A stretch of 44,093 nucleotides of DNA from Conoideocrella luteorostrata (GCA_032433595.1 JASWJB010000344.1:1-44093), one strand, 5' to 3'. Counted from the first letter of the stretch, positions 32,365 to 44,093 are shown. Notes: a model not told the origin generated them from the sequence alone. Numbers and translations: made by a program.

Positions 32365-32718
32365 TCAGACGTAGACTCCGACAGCGCAAAACATATATAC
32401 GGTTCCGAAGCTATTATAAAATTGTTAGCTCCCTGGGTCAGCTGAGCTTCATCGGCGGAGTACACGTACCCAATAGCTAGAGATGCCGGAATGCCAAGTG
32501 TCGTGAGGTTGACGAGAGACCGATCTAGCAATGCGTTAACACTCAAGATGAGCCTGAAAATGAACAATGGAAATCATACTTAGAGCAAAAACGCCAGTAA
32601 TTGCCACTCCCAAAAGCATCAACACGAACCCAACGGTAAACTGGCTGTTCTTGCCGATGGTCGGGAGGAATGGACTGCCAGCAGCAGCTTGCCAAACCTC
32701 ATGTAGCGAGGAATCCAT
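32365..32718 (-). CDS. Oligosaccharyltransferase subunit OST5
   Basis: Three small exons, 32718-32580, 32524-32470 (55 nt) and 32410-32365 (46 nt), make a 79-residue protein. The introns have donors GTATGA and GTACGT and acceptors CTAG and ATAG, each with an AAC branch site. The product has a short lumenal N-terminus (MDSSLHEVWQAAAGSPFLP), a first transmembrane helix (FTVGFVLMLLGVAITGVFAL), a short loop NRSLVNLTTLG, and a second helix ending FGTVYMFCAVGVYV. This two-helix plan and the GVYV end match OST5, a small subunit of the ER oligosaccharyltransferase that N-glycosylates proteins. The phases were checked at both junctions. It is divergent from GCN5 across 357 bp. Confidence 0.88.
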
Positions 32719-33075
32719 GTGCTAGGTTGCTCTATTCAATGAAAGAAACTCGAAAAACTTGATCTGCGTCGGGTCGACTTGGCTGGCACGTCAACGTTGG
32801 CGCAATGTTGGCAATAATCCAGAAGGTGTTTGTGAAATGGCACTCAAAGCAGCGACGATTCGCAAGTCCACAAGCTGGCCTGACCTCAACGTCGTGGCCA
32901 ATACCAGAATGGGTTTAGCGGCATTTTTCGCGATTCCCTGCATGTTGCCCCCCCCCCCCCCCCGTGATGATGTAAGCTCGTGCACGAGCCATTCACGGCA
33001 TTAGCCCGCATCGTGGTCTCGCCCCATCTTCGATAGCAACTGTCATCCATCGCCTAAGACCAAATCACATTAACA
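32719..33075. promoter_or_regulatory. Bidirectional promoter region between OST5 and GCN5
   Basis: The 357 bp between two divergent start codons must hold both promoters. A run of 16 C residues lies at 32948-32963, 113 bp before the GCN5 ATG. I see no TATA box. The C-run is likely length-variable and also prone to sequencing error. Confidence 0.6.
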
Positions 33076-34424
<1,349 letters not shown>

Positions 34425-35624
34425 AATTTGCAGCCGCGTTCGACAGTCAGGATTCGCTTGATATCTTCGTATGGGGGCCATGCTCGCAAGCAATTGCTCC
34501 ACTGAGGATAAGAAGGAAGAAGCAAGCAGGGGGACGCTGCGAGATTCGAGTGTTTTTGGTCTCAAGCGGTACGAAACTATCATTTATGCATGTTTAGCGT
34601 GGGATTTTGGGAGACTACTGGGAAAGGGACTTGTATTTAGCACGCAAGCGATGTCAATGTCCCGAGCACAACGGAAGGACCATGGGATATTGATTGCCGT
34701 AGTTTTATTTAGCTGGAGATGATTGCGAATAACTATATATAGTCTGTCGTGTTATTATCGTATTATAGTTATTAATTTACTGTACCACTTCTCCTGCCGA
34801 AGTCTCATTGGACGTTGAACGGAAAGACAGAAGACGGGGAGGGTAATGTTTTCATGGCAATGCATGTATGTGCCTCCATTTCATTACTAGTCCATATACT
34901 GCATTCATAGCTTGCAATCCACAATGAGTGACATACTTCTAGCTGGTAGAAGAAGCATCGTACTTTCTCAAGTCCCGGTCAGGAAACTCTGTCATAAGCT
35001 AAAATCGGTGAATTGGGTCCCAGCCGGTCTCAATGTAACCAACCAACCGAGCCCCCTTTCACACACTCCATTATAATTCACAGCGATTGGAAGACACTAC
35101 AAAGTCATATTTTAATTGTCTTGTCTCTAATATGATAAATACATAGAGAAGAGGAAAATGAATGCTAAGTAATGGGCTCAGTGTGTAGCCTCTCCTAGCC
35201 TAACAATTAAAAAAAAAAAAAAAAAAAAACGACCCTCAGATAGAGCCCATTTCGGCGTTTCGTTTCATTCTCGCAAAACGCAAATTGGAGCCGATCTGAT
35301 TGCTCTTATAAGCAAACGCCAGTGTGTGAGCACAAAAGTGTCGCATTTCTATATTAATGCCCAGGTATCGTCAAGATACAATGGGCCATGTGCATGATGA
35401 GCCACAGCAAGAAAAATTGGGTAAGGATCAAACGTATAGACAGTAGTGCTATATCTCCGATATTGCATGGGTGGATTCGGCTTGCCGAATCACCAGAAAC
35501 GGAAAAAAAATTCATAAAAATCATAATGTGTATATCCCCACTCCTTGATGATCTCAGTCTTTAGTTGATGACAGTCTTCTTGTTCCTAGTTTTCATTTTT
35601 TGCTCTTGTATTGTAGGTTTCAGT
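34425..35624. other. Spacer between convergent genes with poly-A tract and a palindrome
   Basis: It separates the 3' ends of GCN5 and the next minus-strand gene. It holds 21 consecutive A residues at 35209-35229 and a perfect palindrome GATTCGGC-TT-GCCGAATC at 35474-35491. No gene is visible. Confidence 0.6.
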
Positions 35625-36599
35625 TTAGAATGCATCCTGAGCACTCGGAAGACGGATTGTAGGACGAGTAACCCGAGGTAACGCTGATCTCGTAGTTGAG
35701 TCTGCACCTGTGAGCCGTCTCCGAGACTCAATGCGGGGGCTGGGGGATTCAGCTTCGAGGGTGCGAAGTAGCATTGGATGTAAGACCTCGGGAATCTCTG
35801 ACCACTGGCCTGACCTGGCAGCACTTAGCATCCCCGGAGGGATGAGGGCGGCTGGGATCACAGAGGTGCTCGATGCTCTGCGAAACATCTGCTCCGTCAT
35901 TTGCTCGGTAAGGAGTGTAAGCTCTCCAGAGTCTATAGCGTTCTTGAGCCATTGCTCCCATTCCTCATCAAGTACTACAGACGTGTCTCCCGCCTCACGT
36001 TGGGTTGCGCGATCACGGAGTCGCTCGTTCAGGTCAACCCCAACGCTCTCAAATTCGTCGTCACTCTCGTCTTGGTTGGAACCTTCTTCGTCGTCCCTCA
36101 CCATTCGCTCGCCGAGATTGCGAAGACTGCGAATCAAGGATCGCTCTCGCTCACGGTCTGTTTGGTTCATGCGCGCGAGGCGAGAAAGGGCAGGTTGAAT
36201 ATCAGTCGGCGGGACCCAGTCGGAAACTTCGTCTGCGGTAGTATCTCTGATGATGACACCCTGCTCCTTCTCGAATTTCTCTTTAGCCCACTTTGTGCCC
36301 TCCCACTTGGTTAGGCTGCAGATTTCAGCGTCGGTAAGGCGCATGGCGTCAAAGGCGCGGAAGAGGCGTCGATGCCATGGCCATCTAGAGAGACGAATTT
36401 GATGCGTCTGGTGGGTATAGTCGAGCCCAGGATACTTGGCCTCCTGGGTATCGAGATGGCCATAGAAGGCATGAGTCTCCTGCCGAACCTCAGGGACAAG
36501 GTTACGCTGGAGAAAAGCCTGAAAGTTTTGCGGATCGTTTGCCTTGGGCTTGGGGTAGAGCTGGTCGTACACAATGTCTTCCACAAGACGGCCCTTCAT
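35625..36599 (-). CDS. Conserved-looking fungal protein of unknown function
   Basis: A single 324-residue frame from the ATG at 36599, which sits in a strong start context (GCCGCCACC before ATG). I cannot name the family. The N-terminal half (residues 1-140) is well composed, with aromatic and charged residues: VEDIVYDQLYPKPKANDPQN, HAFYGHLDTQEAKYPGL, RLSRWPWHRRLFRAFDAMRL and LTKWEGTKWAKEKFEKEQG. The middle is rich in Arg/Glu with an acidic patch, DDEEGSNQDESDDEFESVG, likely a helix followed by disorder. The C-terminal region holds EEWEQWLKNAIDSGELTLLT and a Pro/Arg tail. No signal peptide or membrane helix is seen. A nucleic-acid or complex-assembly role is possible but unsupported. Confidence 0.75.
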   Translation of the reverse strand: MKGRLVEDIVYDQLYPKPKANDPQNFQAFLQRNLVPEVRQETHAFYGHLDTQEAKYPGLDYTHQTHQIRLSRWPWHRRLFRAFDAMRLTDAEICSLTKWEGTKWAKEKFEKEQGVIIRDTTADEVSDWVPPTDIQPALSRLARMNQTDRERERSLIRSLRNLGERMVRDDEEGSNQDESDDEFESVGVDLNERLRDRATQREAGDTSVVLDEEWEQWLKNAIDSGELTLLTEQMTEQMFRRASSTSVIPAALIPPGMLSAARSGQWSEIPEVLHPMLLRTLEAESPSPRIESRRRLTGADSTTRSALPRVTRPTIRLPSAQDAF

Positions 36600-38961
36600 G
36601 GTGGCGGCTCGGGTCAAGTTTGCGGAGGGCTGGTTTGTGATTTCGTTGCAAGGCGAGGTCAGCCCCGGCGAAGGGTGTGACGGCTTTTGGTCGAATTATG
36701 TAACTATTGCTGTCGGGCAAAGGAGCAGCTGAGCGACAAAAGGAGGGAAAGAGTGAGATGAAGGGGGTTCAATGGTCGGGCAAAGAAGTCCGAGCTTTCA
36801 GGTGGGCCAGCCGGCGTAACGGAGGGAGTGAGCACAGTATGACAGGTCGATGGTTCGAGAAGTCAAGCCGGCCAGGCCAAATATCGAAAGCGATACTCGG
36901 TCGACGAGGGGTAGGATGCAAGTACGAAAGATGGCTAGTGCGAGAGCAATAAGAAGCATTCCAGGGGCAGCGTGGCAACGTGGGCAGGCGGCGACAGGAA
37001 GAAGCGTCACTACGGAGCGTCCGATTGCAAATAGCGGCGCACGCAGCCCAACAGCCAGCTGCGCTAGAACGGAACAGAGGAAGGCGTAACTACGGTAATC
37101 TGGGGACGAAAGACGTCGGCTGTTATCGGGCACTGGGGGGCACAGAGATGGTGGCGGGTCTTCTTCTCTCGCGTCCTGCGTGGTCTGCTGCTGCTGCTGG
37201 GGGTGTGAGGTGATGTGATGGGGCGGGTTGTAACGGGGTGGGTGCTACTTGCAGGCAGCTAGCTGATTAGATGGCAAGACGAGGGTTCGTGATGTCGAAT
37301 TTTGGTTGCTTCTTTGGATTCTACAACAAAGTGTTGGCGCTGGCGCTGGCGCAAAGCAAGACCAGCGACAGAGGGGAGGACGAAGAATCGGTGGAATACG
37401 GTAAACAGAAAGGATCGAGACAGGGGAACGAAACATGAAAGCAAACGCAGAGAGAGGAGTGCAGGCACGCACGCAGCAGGGCGCGCTGTCCCAAAAACAG
37501 AACATGCCTTGAGCAAAACCCTAAAAAATCAATGAGAAAGGTCCGAATCAGGCAACGCAGCAATGCTGGAAAGCCACCCGGCGCGCGATGGCTTGGGGCT
37601 TCAACTAACGGCTATGTGGAGAGGTTTGCTCCGTACGTCCGTACGGAGCAGAGTCCAAAAAGTAAGCAGGAAGAGGCCCGTCAACAGCCAAGGAAACTAG
37701 ATGAAGGGAGCATGCTAGGAACAAAGAGATTGATGCCTGTCTTGCTTATGGAGTAAACTGCTAGAGTGAAGTAAGAAGATTGGCTGATTGGGTAGGCAGG
37801 CAGTCAGACAGACATTTCATTTACGGAGGACCCGTCACAGTTTACGGAGTACTCCCGTGCATCGATCGTATTGCAGGTAGCACATTGTACTCCGGACTCC
37901 GTCAGATGCTCAACGCTTCCAGTGCCAGGGATGAGACATTCCTGCGCGTGCGGTCTCAGCATGTGGTTGTTTGGCATGCGGCGCACACAATAAGAAAGCT
38001 GTCCGTACTCCATGCATCAAGCCAACTTCATGTGACCGGCTCAGCGCAAAAGTGCCGCGCAGTCTACGGAGTAGCTATGCCAGCGTTGTCTCCAATCCAC
38101 ATGCACCAGTCCCGGCGACATTTTCCCTTCCCGCAGTATCAGGAGTCTGCCCGTGACAGTACAAGTATTGTCCCGTGGTAGCTAACCACAACCGACTCCC
38201 GGGTTCAATGCCCGAGCGATTGGCTGACAGCCCATTCACGATGACTTGCGGATGTGTTACGCCACAGGGACTAAGTACTGAGTGCAGCGAGATGGATGGC
38301 AAGCCATGGGCATGGCGAGGATCGCATGGCAAGGATGCAAGTAATGGGAAGTACCAGAGTGGGGGCATGCATGACAATCCAGCTTTCGACTGTTTTCGTT
38401 GATCATCTCCACATCTCCATTTGCAGTCAGGACTACTCCGTAGTTGCTCCGTACACGGATAGACGAAATACCTATATTTCAAAAAATAGGATTGTCAATT
38501 AACGACTCGGAGTCTTTAAAGTTCAGCTTAGACATCTCGTCCGGCCCACCGATATGTTGTCAATTCGTCAAACTTCATTAATCCGACAAGCCCTAGTCCA
38601 GGTGGCGCTGCTGCCTTGCCGCAACCGGTCATGTCAATCACCCAATCGAGCAACATCAACCAATCGAGCGTCGTCATTCATTCTAAAAATCCCATCTCAA
38701 ACCTCTTTTGTTCTCCGCTCTGCCCTTTGCAGTTCAGCATGTGTCGTATATCTTGGTTCTTTTGTGCCTCAAACTTGCTCCTCAAACTGTATTCAATACC
38801 GAGTTTATGCCGGAAAGTGATGATGAGTCGGCTAGCCAAGCGGCCAGACATAATGCTCGGGAGGAATCTTTAGCATCCCGAGATCAAGGAGGCAAGATCG
38901 TTGACGTTCGAATCCAAAGACGCATCTGACCCACCCACGATGGGGAAAAAGAGACATGCTG
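36600..38961. other. Long intergenic region rich in the TACGGAGTA motif
   Basis: No gene is supported in 2.4 kb. It holds an inverted pair TGCTCCGTACG...CGTACGGAGCA at 37627-37650, TACGGAGTACTCC at 37843-37855, and TACGGAGTA or TACTCCGTA at 38065 and 38434. A protein-like short stretch (TEFMPESDDESASQAARHN) ends near 38928, just before the transposon, but is not linked to other exons. Confidence 0.5.
37627..37650. repeat. Inverted repeat built from the dispersed CTCCGTA motif
   Basis: Eleven-base perfect arms, TGCTCCGTACG and CGTACGGAGCA, separated by TC. It can form a compact hairpin and is the longest palindrome made from this motif in the window. Confidence 0.7.
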
Positions 38962-38963
38962 TA

Positions 38964-40496
38964 ACGTCGGCCACCCCGAACTCGGCCACAAATTTCCCCT
39001 CTTTCAACACCACAACGCCTGCATTCCGACCGCGATTTCTCGCGTGATTTATTTGCTATTAGCATAATTATTATATCATTAGATTTAAAATGCCTAATTA
39101 CACGGAAGATGACCTAAAAAACGCAGCATCCATGGTTGCAAGGGGCGTGTCTATTAGGAAAGCCGCATCTAGTTGCGGAGTACCAAGAGCAACGCTTCAA
39201 GATCGAATTAAAGGCATACAAGCAAAAACAGATGCTCATGAACATCAGCAACGTCTTTCTCAAAAGGATGAAGAATATCTTGTTAATTGGATTCAAGCTC
39301 AGGCATCATTAAACGTGCCCATTACACATCAACAGCTCCGCAGATTTGTGTCACACATCCTAGTTAAGGGAGGAGACCATAAACCTATTGGAAAGAATTG
39401 GATTAGAGGCTTCCAACGCCGGCATCCAGAAATCTTAACTAAGAAAGGCAAGCGAATTGATTCTTGACGCATTAATGGCGCCTCTGCTGATATAATAAAG
39501 AAGTTCTTTGCACCTCTCCAGCAAGAGACAGTGGAGCAGACTCCACAGCGAAATCGGTACAAAATGGACAAAGTAGGTGTTCAAGAGGGCCAGGACAGCA
39601 ATGGCCTAGTTCTTAGGCACTTGCGAGTGCGGATTATCATCAGAAAACACCATAGAGGGCGGTCTTGGACTACAATTATCGAGTGTATCAGCGCAGATGG
39701 CAGGGTTATTAGCCCGCTGGTTGTCTTCAAAGGAGAAAGCGCGTAGCAGCAATGGTTCCCTGATAATATGGATCAATATCGCAAGTGGCACTTTACGGCA
39801 TCATCAAATTCGTCACTTACGAATAAAATCCTCTTCCTTGAATACTATTACAAGGCCCGGCTAGCTGGAATCACAAAAAAAAAAAAACTTATCTAGCTGG
39901 AAAGCTACGGGAATGTGGCTTGTCAGTGTAACAAGACCTCTTCTATCAAAATTACCAGCAGCTGCTGATAAGCCTCCTCAGGCAATGCCTCAAATCCCTG
40001 AAAAGCAGCAGGAAGACCTTCCTTAGACCCCTCAGCGCGGTAGTCATGTTCAGCAGCTAATTAACCGAGTTATTCCTCCTAGCCAGACAGACCCAACAGC
40101 TCGTCAATTATTTCGGAAGATCCGGAAGGAAATTGACGATAAAAACATTCAGCTAGTACGCGCAGAGCAGGAAATTCAGGCTCTTAGGCATCAAGTTGAT
40201 GCCCACAAACCAAGGAAGAAGAAGAAAGTCGAGCACAATCCAAATAAAAAATTCGCTAATATTGAAGATGTTGAAAATGCCCGGCAGCGCCTTCCAGCGC
40301 AGATTACAGCAGCAGCCGTGATTGCTGACATTCCTTTTGAAGCTCTCTACCACGAGTGACAGCTTCCTAGCTAGAAAACACTAAATATTATTATTTTCAA
40401 CGCGTTATACCGATTAATTTAACGATACTAAATGCTGCTATAGTGGCCACGATGTGGCCGAGTTCGGGGTGTAGCCGAGATGGGGGTGGCCGACGT
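38964..40496 (+). mobile_element. Degraded pogo/Tc1-type DNA transposon, 1533 bp, TA target duplication
   Basis: The left end begins ACGTCGGCCACCCC and the right end is its inverse, GGGGTGGCCGACGT. TA lies on both sides, at 38962-38963 and 40497-40498. Inner subterminal copies of CGAACTCGGCCACA (left) and TGTGGCCGAGTTCG (right, 40454-40467) extend the inverted repeat. The right end has about 17 extra bases that look like a partial duplication. The TA target site and a CENPB-type transposase place it in the pogo group of Tc1/mariner. It is dead: the transposase has several stops, a frameshift and a large internal loss. Full-length relatives of this group are longer, so the copy is also shortened. 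Confidence 0.88.
39090..40359 (+). pseudogene. Pogo-type transposase pseudogene
   Basis: The frame from the ATG at 39090 has an N-terminal psq-type helix-turn-helix (NYTEDDLKNAASMVARGVSI, CGVPRATLQDRI) and a Tc5/CENPB HTH ending in GKNWIRGFQRRHPEIL. It then meets TGA at 39465 and TAG at 39744. The start of the DDE domain is present (YKMDKVGVQEGQ, then WTTIIECISADGRVISPLVV). The core carrying the later catalytic acids is missing between about 39820 and 39830. After a 13-A run at 39875-39887 the frame shifts, a TAG occurs at 40024, and the charged C-terminal tail runs to TGA at 40357-40359. The TAG codons fit CAG changed by C-to-T, and TGA fits CGA, as expected from RIP or deamination. Confidence 0.88.
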
Positions 40497-40498
40497 TA

Positions 40499-41215
40499 TC
40501 CGGTTCCGGCGACACACTTTAGATGCCCAGGCTAGCGAATATTCTTCTCGTTTCGCCAGTCATCTCCAAAAACTGATTTGTCACCTCACAATATACCACA
40601 TGTGTCCGGGGCGGGAAAAGCCGTCTCAGAATCTTGCATCGACTGCAACGTCAATAGGCAGCTCTTTGACCTCGAGACTCATGTCACCTCCTCTTCCTGC
40701 ATCACGCCTCATGCGAGCAATCCAACTTGCCTTGAAAAATTAATCGATGGCCACAAGCTTGTTCCTACGTTACGGCCAATCGTCTGCGATACCATCTGAA
40801 GCTACTTCGTGTAAGCTAAGCTCCTGCCAAAGAAAATTCGCCCCTCCACGCTCATCCCTCAATGTCAGCCTCTGGGCTTTGTTCTCACAATACGACAGGG
40901 ACTGTTACGATGTGTTTGAAGATAAATTCTATTGTGTGATTGCATATCCAAGTTGGCGCTTCTTGGCCAGAATCCCATATATTGTAAACTCCAGTTGCAG
41001 CATGTTTGGTCATAAGTATCGTAAATCAACGTCGCAAAATGTTCGTCCGAGCGTGACACATCAATCGTGACCCACGGCCAACGGGACCATGACTATACGT
41101 CGTAAAAGGCCAAAGGCTACGCAGGCTATTGCGGGGTTGTCAAAACAGATGATACACAAATACTCTGTATGCCTGGTATCCTCTATCGACGCTCATGTCA
41201 TCACGCTGGCCCCTG
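40499..41215. other. Intergenic region downstream of the transposon
   Basis: No gene is supported. Two short frames between 40500 and 40800 overlap in different phases, and neither continues a frame from the left side of the transposon when the insertion is removed in thought. It should hold the 3' UTR of the next minus-strand gene. Confidence 0.5.
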
Positions 41216-43089
41216 TCAGCTGTATGCTGCTTCAGGATGCATCTGCCTGCTTGCCATGGCGGCAGCAGGACTTGTCAAATCAATCTCTGGGGAAGGTCGT
41301 CTTCTCCATTTCCTCCTCTCGTCCCTTAATCGCTCTCTGTCTTGATCTCGAGGGTCCCATTCGGGTGGATCCCGCTGTCTGTCAATGTCGGCATGGCTGC
41401 TGGTTCTTCTCTGTGTATCGGGTCGACGCATGTAAGTCTTCTCTCGTCTCTGACCTGGTTCTCTATCGTCGTCCCAGTCATCCCAATCGCGGCCCCTTTG
41501 ATGACGCTCTCTTTCCCTCTCCTTATCTCTCTCTCGGTCATCACGTAATCGGCGTCTTCTGCGTGCGTCACTTTCCGTTGTTGCAGGATCTTCAGAGTCT
41601 TCTGTGTCCATGTCTGAATAGCTTCGGCTTAGACGTGATGGACGAACTTGTTCACGGCTTCTTCGTGATCGAACAGTCCCAGCCCCAGAGTTCTGTCTCG
41701 AGCCTGCTCGTGGTCGATCTGATGTGAGGCCGTTAGGAAGAATGCTGCTCACAGTCTCCGTCAATTTGTCACGAAGAGAACCTAGCGGACTTGGCCCATT
41801 CCGTCGCTTTGTCTCGTCAACCCGATTGTCCATGCGTGGAGGCCGTAGGTTGCTAGAACCATTGGATGAACCTTGTGTATGCGAGGATGCGGATGTGCGA
41901 ACGAATCTTCGCACAGATGGGGATGGCGGAGAGTTTGGATGACGCCGCCGCTTCTCTGGCTGATCTTGCACAGTGTCACCTTCTGATGAGTCCGTTGACT
42001 GTGGTCTGGGATGACTATGTCTCCTGGCCTGACTCGGTCTGTTCACGTTAGGATCCAGGTGCGTGGGGGAATAGCCACGGGGAGGAACAGAATCTGCATT
42101 AGGTGGCGGGTGAGATGCATAATCAGAAAAGCTTTTCCGCCTTCCTCGATCATCCAAAGGGTTATCACGACGGGGTCTATCGGGAGATCGCTCGGCCTTG
42201 CGTTGGCTTGCATATCGTCGAGGGACATGAGCATACGACGCCTGTCGTCCAAAGTATTCTCCTTCTGCATATCTTGGACGTGGTGACGAGGTAGGGTTGA
42301 AAGGGTCTCGGACATGGACATAGGTGAACCTCGGTTCGGGTTTTTCATTCGGCGGCGAATGTCTAGAAGCAGTCCCTTCGTCGTTGGATGAGGATGCGGC
42401 AGCTGTCCACAACTTGTCTGCACACGTCTTGTGCCAACGATCAACATCTTGGTCGGCATGTGTGGGGAAACAGAGAACAGGAAGGTCGGCTGGGAAGACT
42501 TCGCCCGTTTCAGGGTGTTTCAAGTTCCAATTCTTTACTGCATATTGTAGAAAGGGGACATGTTCCTCGGGTCCTAGCAGGACTTCCAGTGATTCCCATC
42601 GTGAGAAGCCACGAAAGGTAAGGGCTGGTATTGTCGGTGGTTGAAAATCATCACCCGTCGGCTGCAGGGTATGCTGGCATCCGGTGACTTGCCAAATGTA
42701 GGAGATGGAGGAATGCGGCATGTCCTCAAAGAGGGCTATATATGCAAAGGTTCAGTCAGTATGTTGGGCTGATGGTGCGATCCGATCTGGGATATTAAGT
42801 ACGCAATACTTAGAGTGCATACAATCATAGTTACCACCGACTGCCTGGTAGAAAGCAGCAAGTTTACCGGGCGTCAAGTTTTGGTCGGACTTGTCACCAA
42901 TCTCCCGCACCTACAAAACCCAGACCGTTAGGCTGCGTGTTTAACAGGGATGGACATGTCTCTTACCACGTGCCGGGCAATGGCCCTGAGCAATGCATCA
43001 AACTGTTTGGTAGGGCCTTTGTCCTTCTCGAACATGTAGGCGTACTGAACCGCCGGGCCAGGCGTCGTATCAGAGTACTGTGACGACAT
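41216..43089 (-). CDS. DUF7514-like fungal protein with long Arg/Ser-rich tail
   Basis: Three exons, 43089-42967, 42910-42835 and 42735-41216, give 572 residues. Introns start GTAAGA and GTAACT and end GTAG and ATAG. The N-terminal ~175 residues form a folded region: FDALLRAIARHV, LTPGKLAAFYQAVG, ISYIWQVTGCQHTL, PALTFRGFSRWESLEVLLGP and LPVLCFPTHADQDVDRWHKT. This layout resembles the fungal domain named DUF7514; the name is from memory and its function is not known. The remaining ~400 residues are disordered and rich in Arg, Ser, Pro and Asp, with RERERHQRGRDWDDWDDDRE, somewhat like RS-type tails of RNA-associated proteins. No signal peptide or membrane helix is visible. The start ATG gives MSSQYSDTTPGP. 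Confidence 0.85.
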
Positions 43090-43987
43090 GACAAGCCGCC
43101 ACGTCCGTCACATACAAAGCGGTGAGGGTGTCAGAACGAGGCTGGACACGTTGTGCGAGAAGTCGAGAAAGTCGGCGTCGCAGAGCGTCTGTGATTGCTC
43201 GGTTGTGGGAGCACAGCAGCACAGTCGGGACTCAACCGGAAGCATGCAGGAGGGTTGGGTTATTGCGAGTACAGCAGGTCATATAAAAGGGCGGCCGCAG
43301 CGAGTGCGAGAAATCAAGACGCTAAGGCGCGGCATAAAGCTGCTGGCAACAAGGTTGAGGAGCGAACAAACAGCCAACTCAGATGCTGCGCAAGGCGGGA
43401 ACTTGTGCGTGAAACCCAACAGCCCTTGTTCGTTCTGCCTAAACGCAGCCTAGCAGCATCATGTCTTCACGGTGAGTGTTTTGGCATTGGCCAGAGCCCG
43501 GATCTGATGTGATGCCTGGGGAAGTTCGGGTGGACTCGTAAAAGCAGTTGGGCATGCCCGAGTACATGGATGCGCCGGGCTGGGCTCCAGCCGTGGGATC
43601 GGGCAGGTTGGAGGGAGGGATCCAGATGGTTGTCCAATGTGACCCAGGAAATCCACGGCCCGGCGCTCGCCTGCCTGGTGTGTCCGCCACCTGCCCCTCT
43701 TCCCCTCCTTCCTTCCTTCCCCCATCAGCTCGTTAGCCACTTGTCCACCGCAAAGTTATGTCGGAATGGACTTGTCGTTGGCTGACACGTGCATCCATGT
43801 CAGTGACGAGGACGAGTGTGCAGACTTACTACTTACTAGTTAGTACTACGCCAAAACAGGTGGTGCAGTCGGCACCTTAACTAGCGGTCACGATGGCCCG
43901 TACCTAGATTTGGTCCTTGCTTGACTTGAAAGGACAGAGAAAGGTCTAGGCAATGTGGCGGTGCCATATCTTTGGGAGAACTGCTTA
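43090..43987. other. Intergenic region up to the right-hand MITE
   Basis: It holds the promoter of the DUF7514-like gene. No other gene is supported. Pyrimidine-rich CTTCCTTCCTTCC is near 43708. The last bases, 43988-43992, are the GTAGG flank of the MITE. Confidence 0.5.
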
Positions 43988-43992
43988 GTAGG

Positions 43993-44093
43993 CAAGCGGG
44001 GGACAGTTTAACTGAGCCATCGAGGTGGCATGAACTCAGCAAGAGATAATGCCTTAGCGACCAAAAATAAGATAAAAAAAATAAAAAAATAAA
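43993..44093 (-). mobile_element. MITE copy cut by the right window edge, inverted relative to the left one
   Basis: It begins CAAGCGGGGGACAGTTTAAC, the full terminal repeat, right after GTAGG. It continues with the block GAGATAATGCCTTAGCGACC and an A-rich run. On the reverse strand it matches positions 1-89 closely, including the CCACCTCG missing from the 28-kb copy. The rest lies outside the window. Confidence 0.88.

Noticed and set aside
38170..38215. tRNA-like T-arm CGGGTTCAATGCCCG
   Set aside because: The T-arm hairpin pairs, but no anticodon arm, D-arm or acceptor stem fits around it.
38708..40799. A host gene interrupted by the pogo element
   Set aside because: Removing the element and one TA does not join the frames on the two sides, and a stop precedes the insertion site.

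Overview
The window looks like nuclear DNA of a filamentous ascomycete. The signs are short introns of about 54-130 bp with GT...AG ends and CTNAC-type branch sites, an intron-containing tRNA, and a typical Pezizomycotina gene complement. The protein style suggests a sordariomycete, perhaps in Hypocreales; that lineage is an inference. I reconstructed exons by hand from reading frames and splice motifs. The window may be a whole contig, because both ends lie inside copies of the same small transposon.

Left part (1-13.7 kb): a malonyl-CoA/acyl-CoA synthetase of the ACSF3 type, the cap-binding factor eIF4E, a secreted M43 metalloprotease, an intron-containing tRNA, a TPMT-type thiol methyltransferase and a secreted neprosin-type glutamic peptidase. 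The two secreted-enzyme genes each have a TATA box about 100 bp upstream of the ATG and wide gene-free flanks.

Middle (13.7-25.4 kb): a 1650-residue PhoD-like phosphatase protein, a Cdc1/Ted1-type membrane metallophosphoesterase, the small APC/C subunit CDC26, and a disordered conserved protein of unknown role. From 25.4 to 31 kb the DNA is gene-poor. It holds a complete 256-bp MITE, a possible tRNA-derived relic next to it, small hairpins and one small Cys-containing candidate gene.

Right part (31-44 kb): checkpoint clamp subunit Rad1, the three-exon OST5 gene, the histone acetyltransferase GCN5 divergent from OST5, a conserved protein of unknown function, a decayed pogo/Tc1-type transposon flanked by TA, and a DUF7514-like Arg/Ser-rich protein. 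I see no biosynthetic cluster or operon-like logic. These are mostly independent housekeeping genes separated by repeat-bearing spacers.

The most notable non-genic signals are a MITE family with GT(A/T)GG flanks (three copies, two at the window edges), a dispersed TACGGAGTA/TACTCCGTA motif that I found only between genes, and the dead pogo copy with C-to-T nonsense changes.
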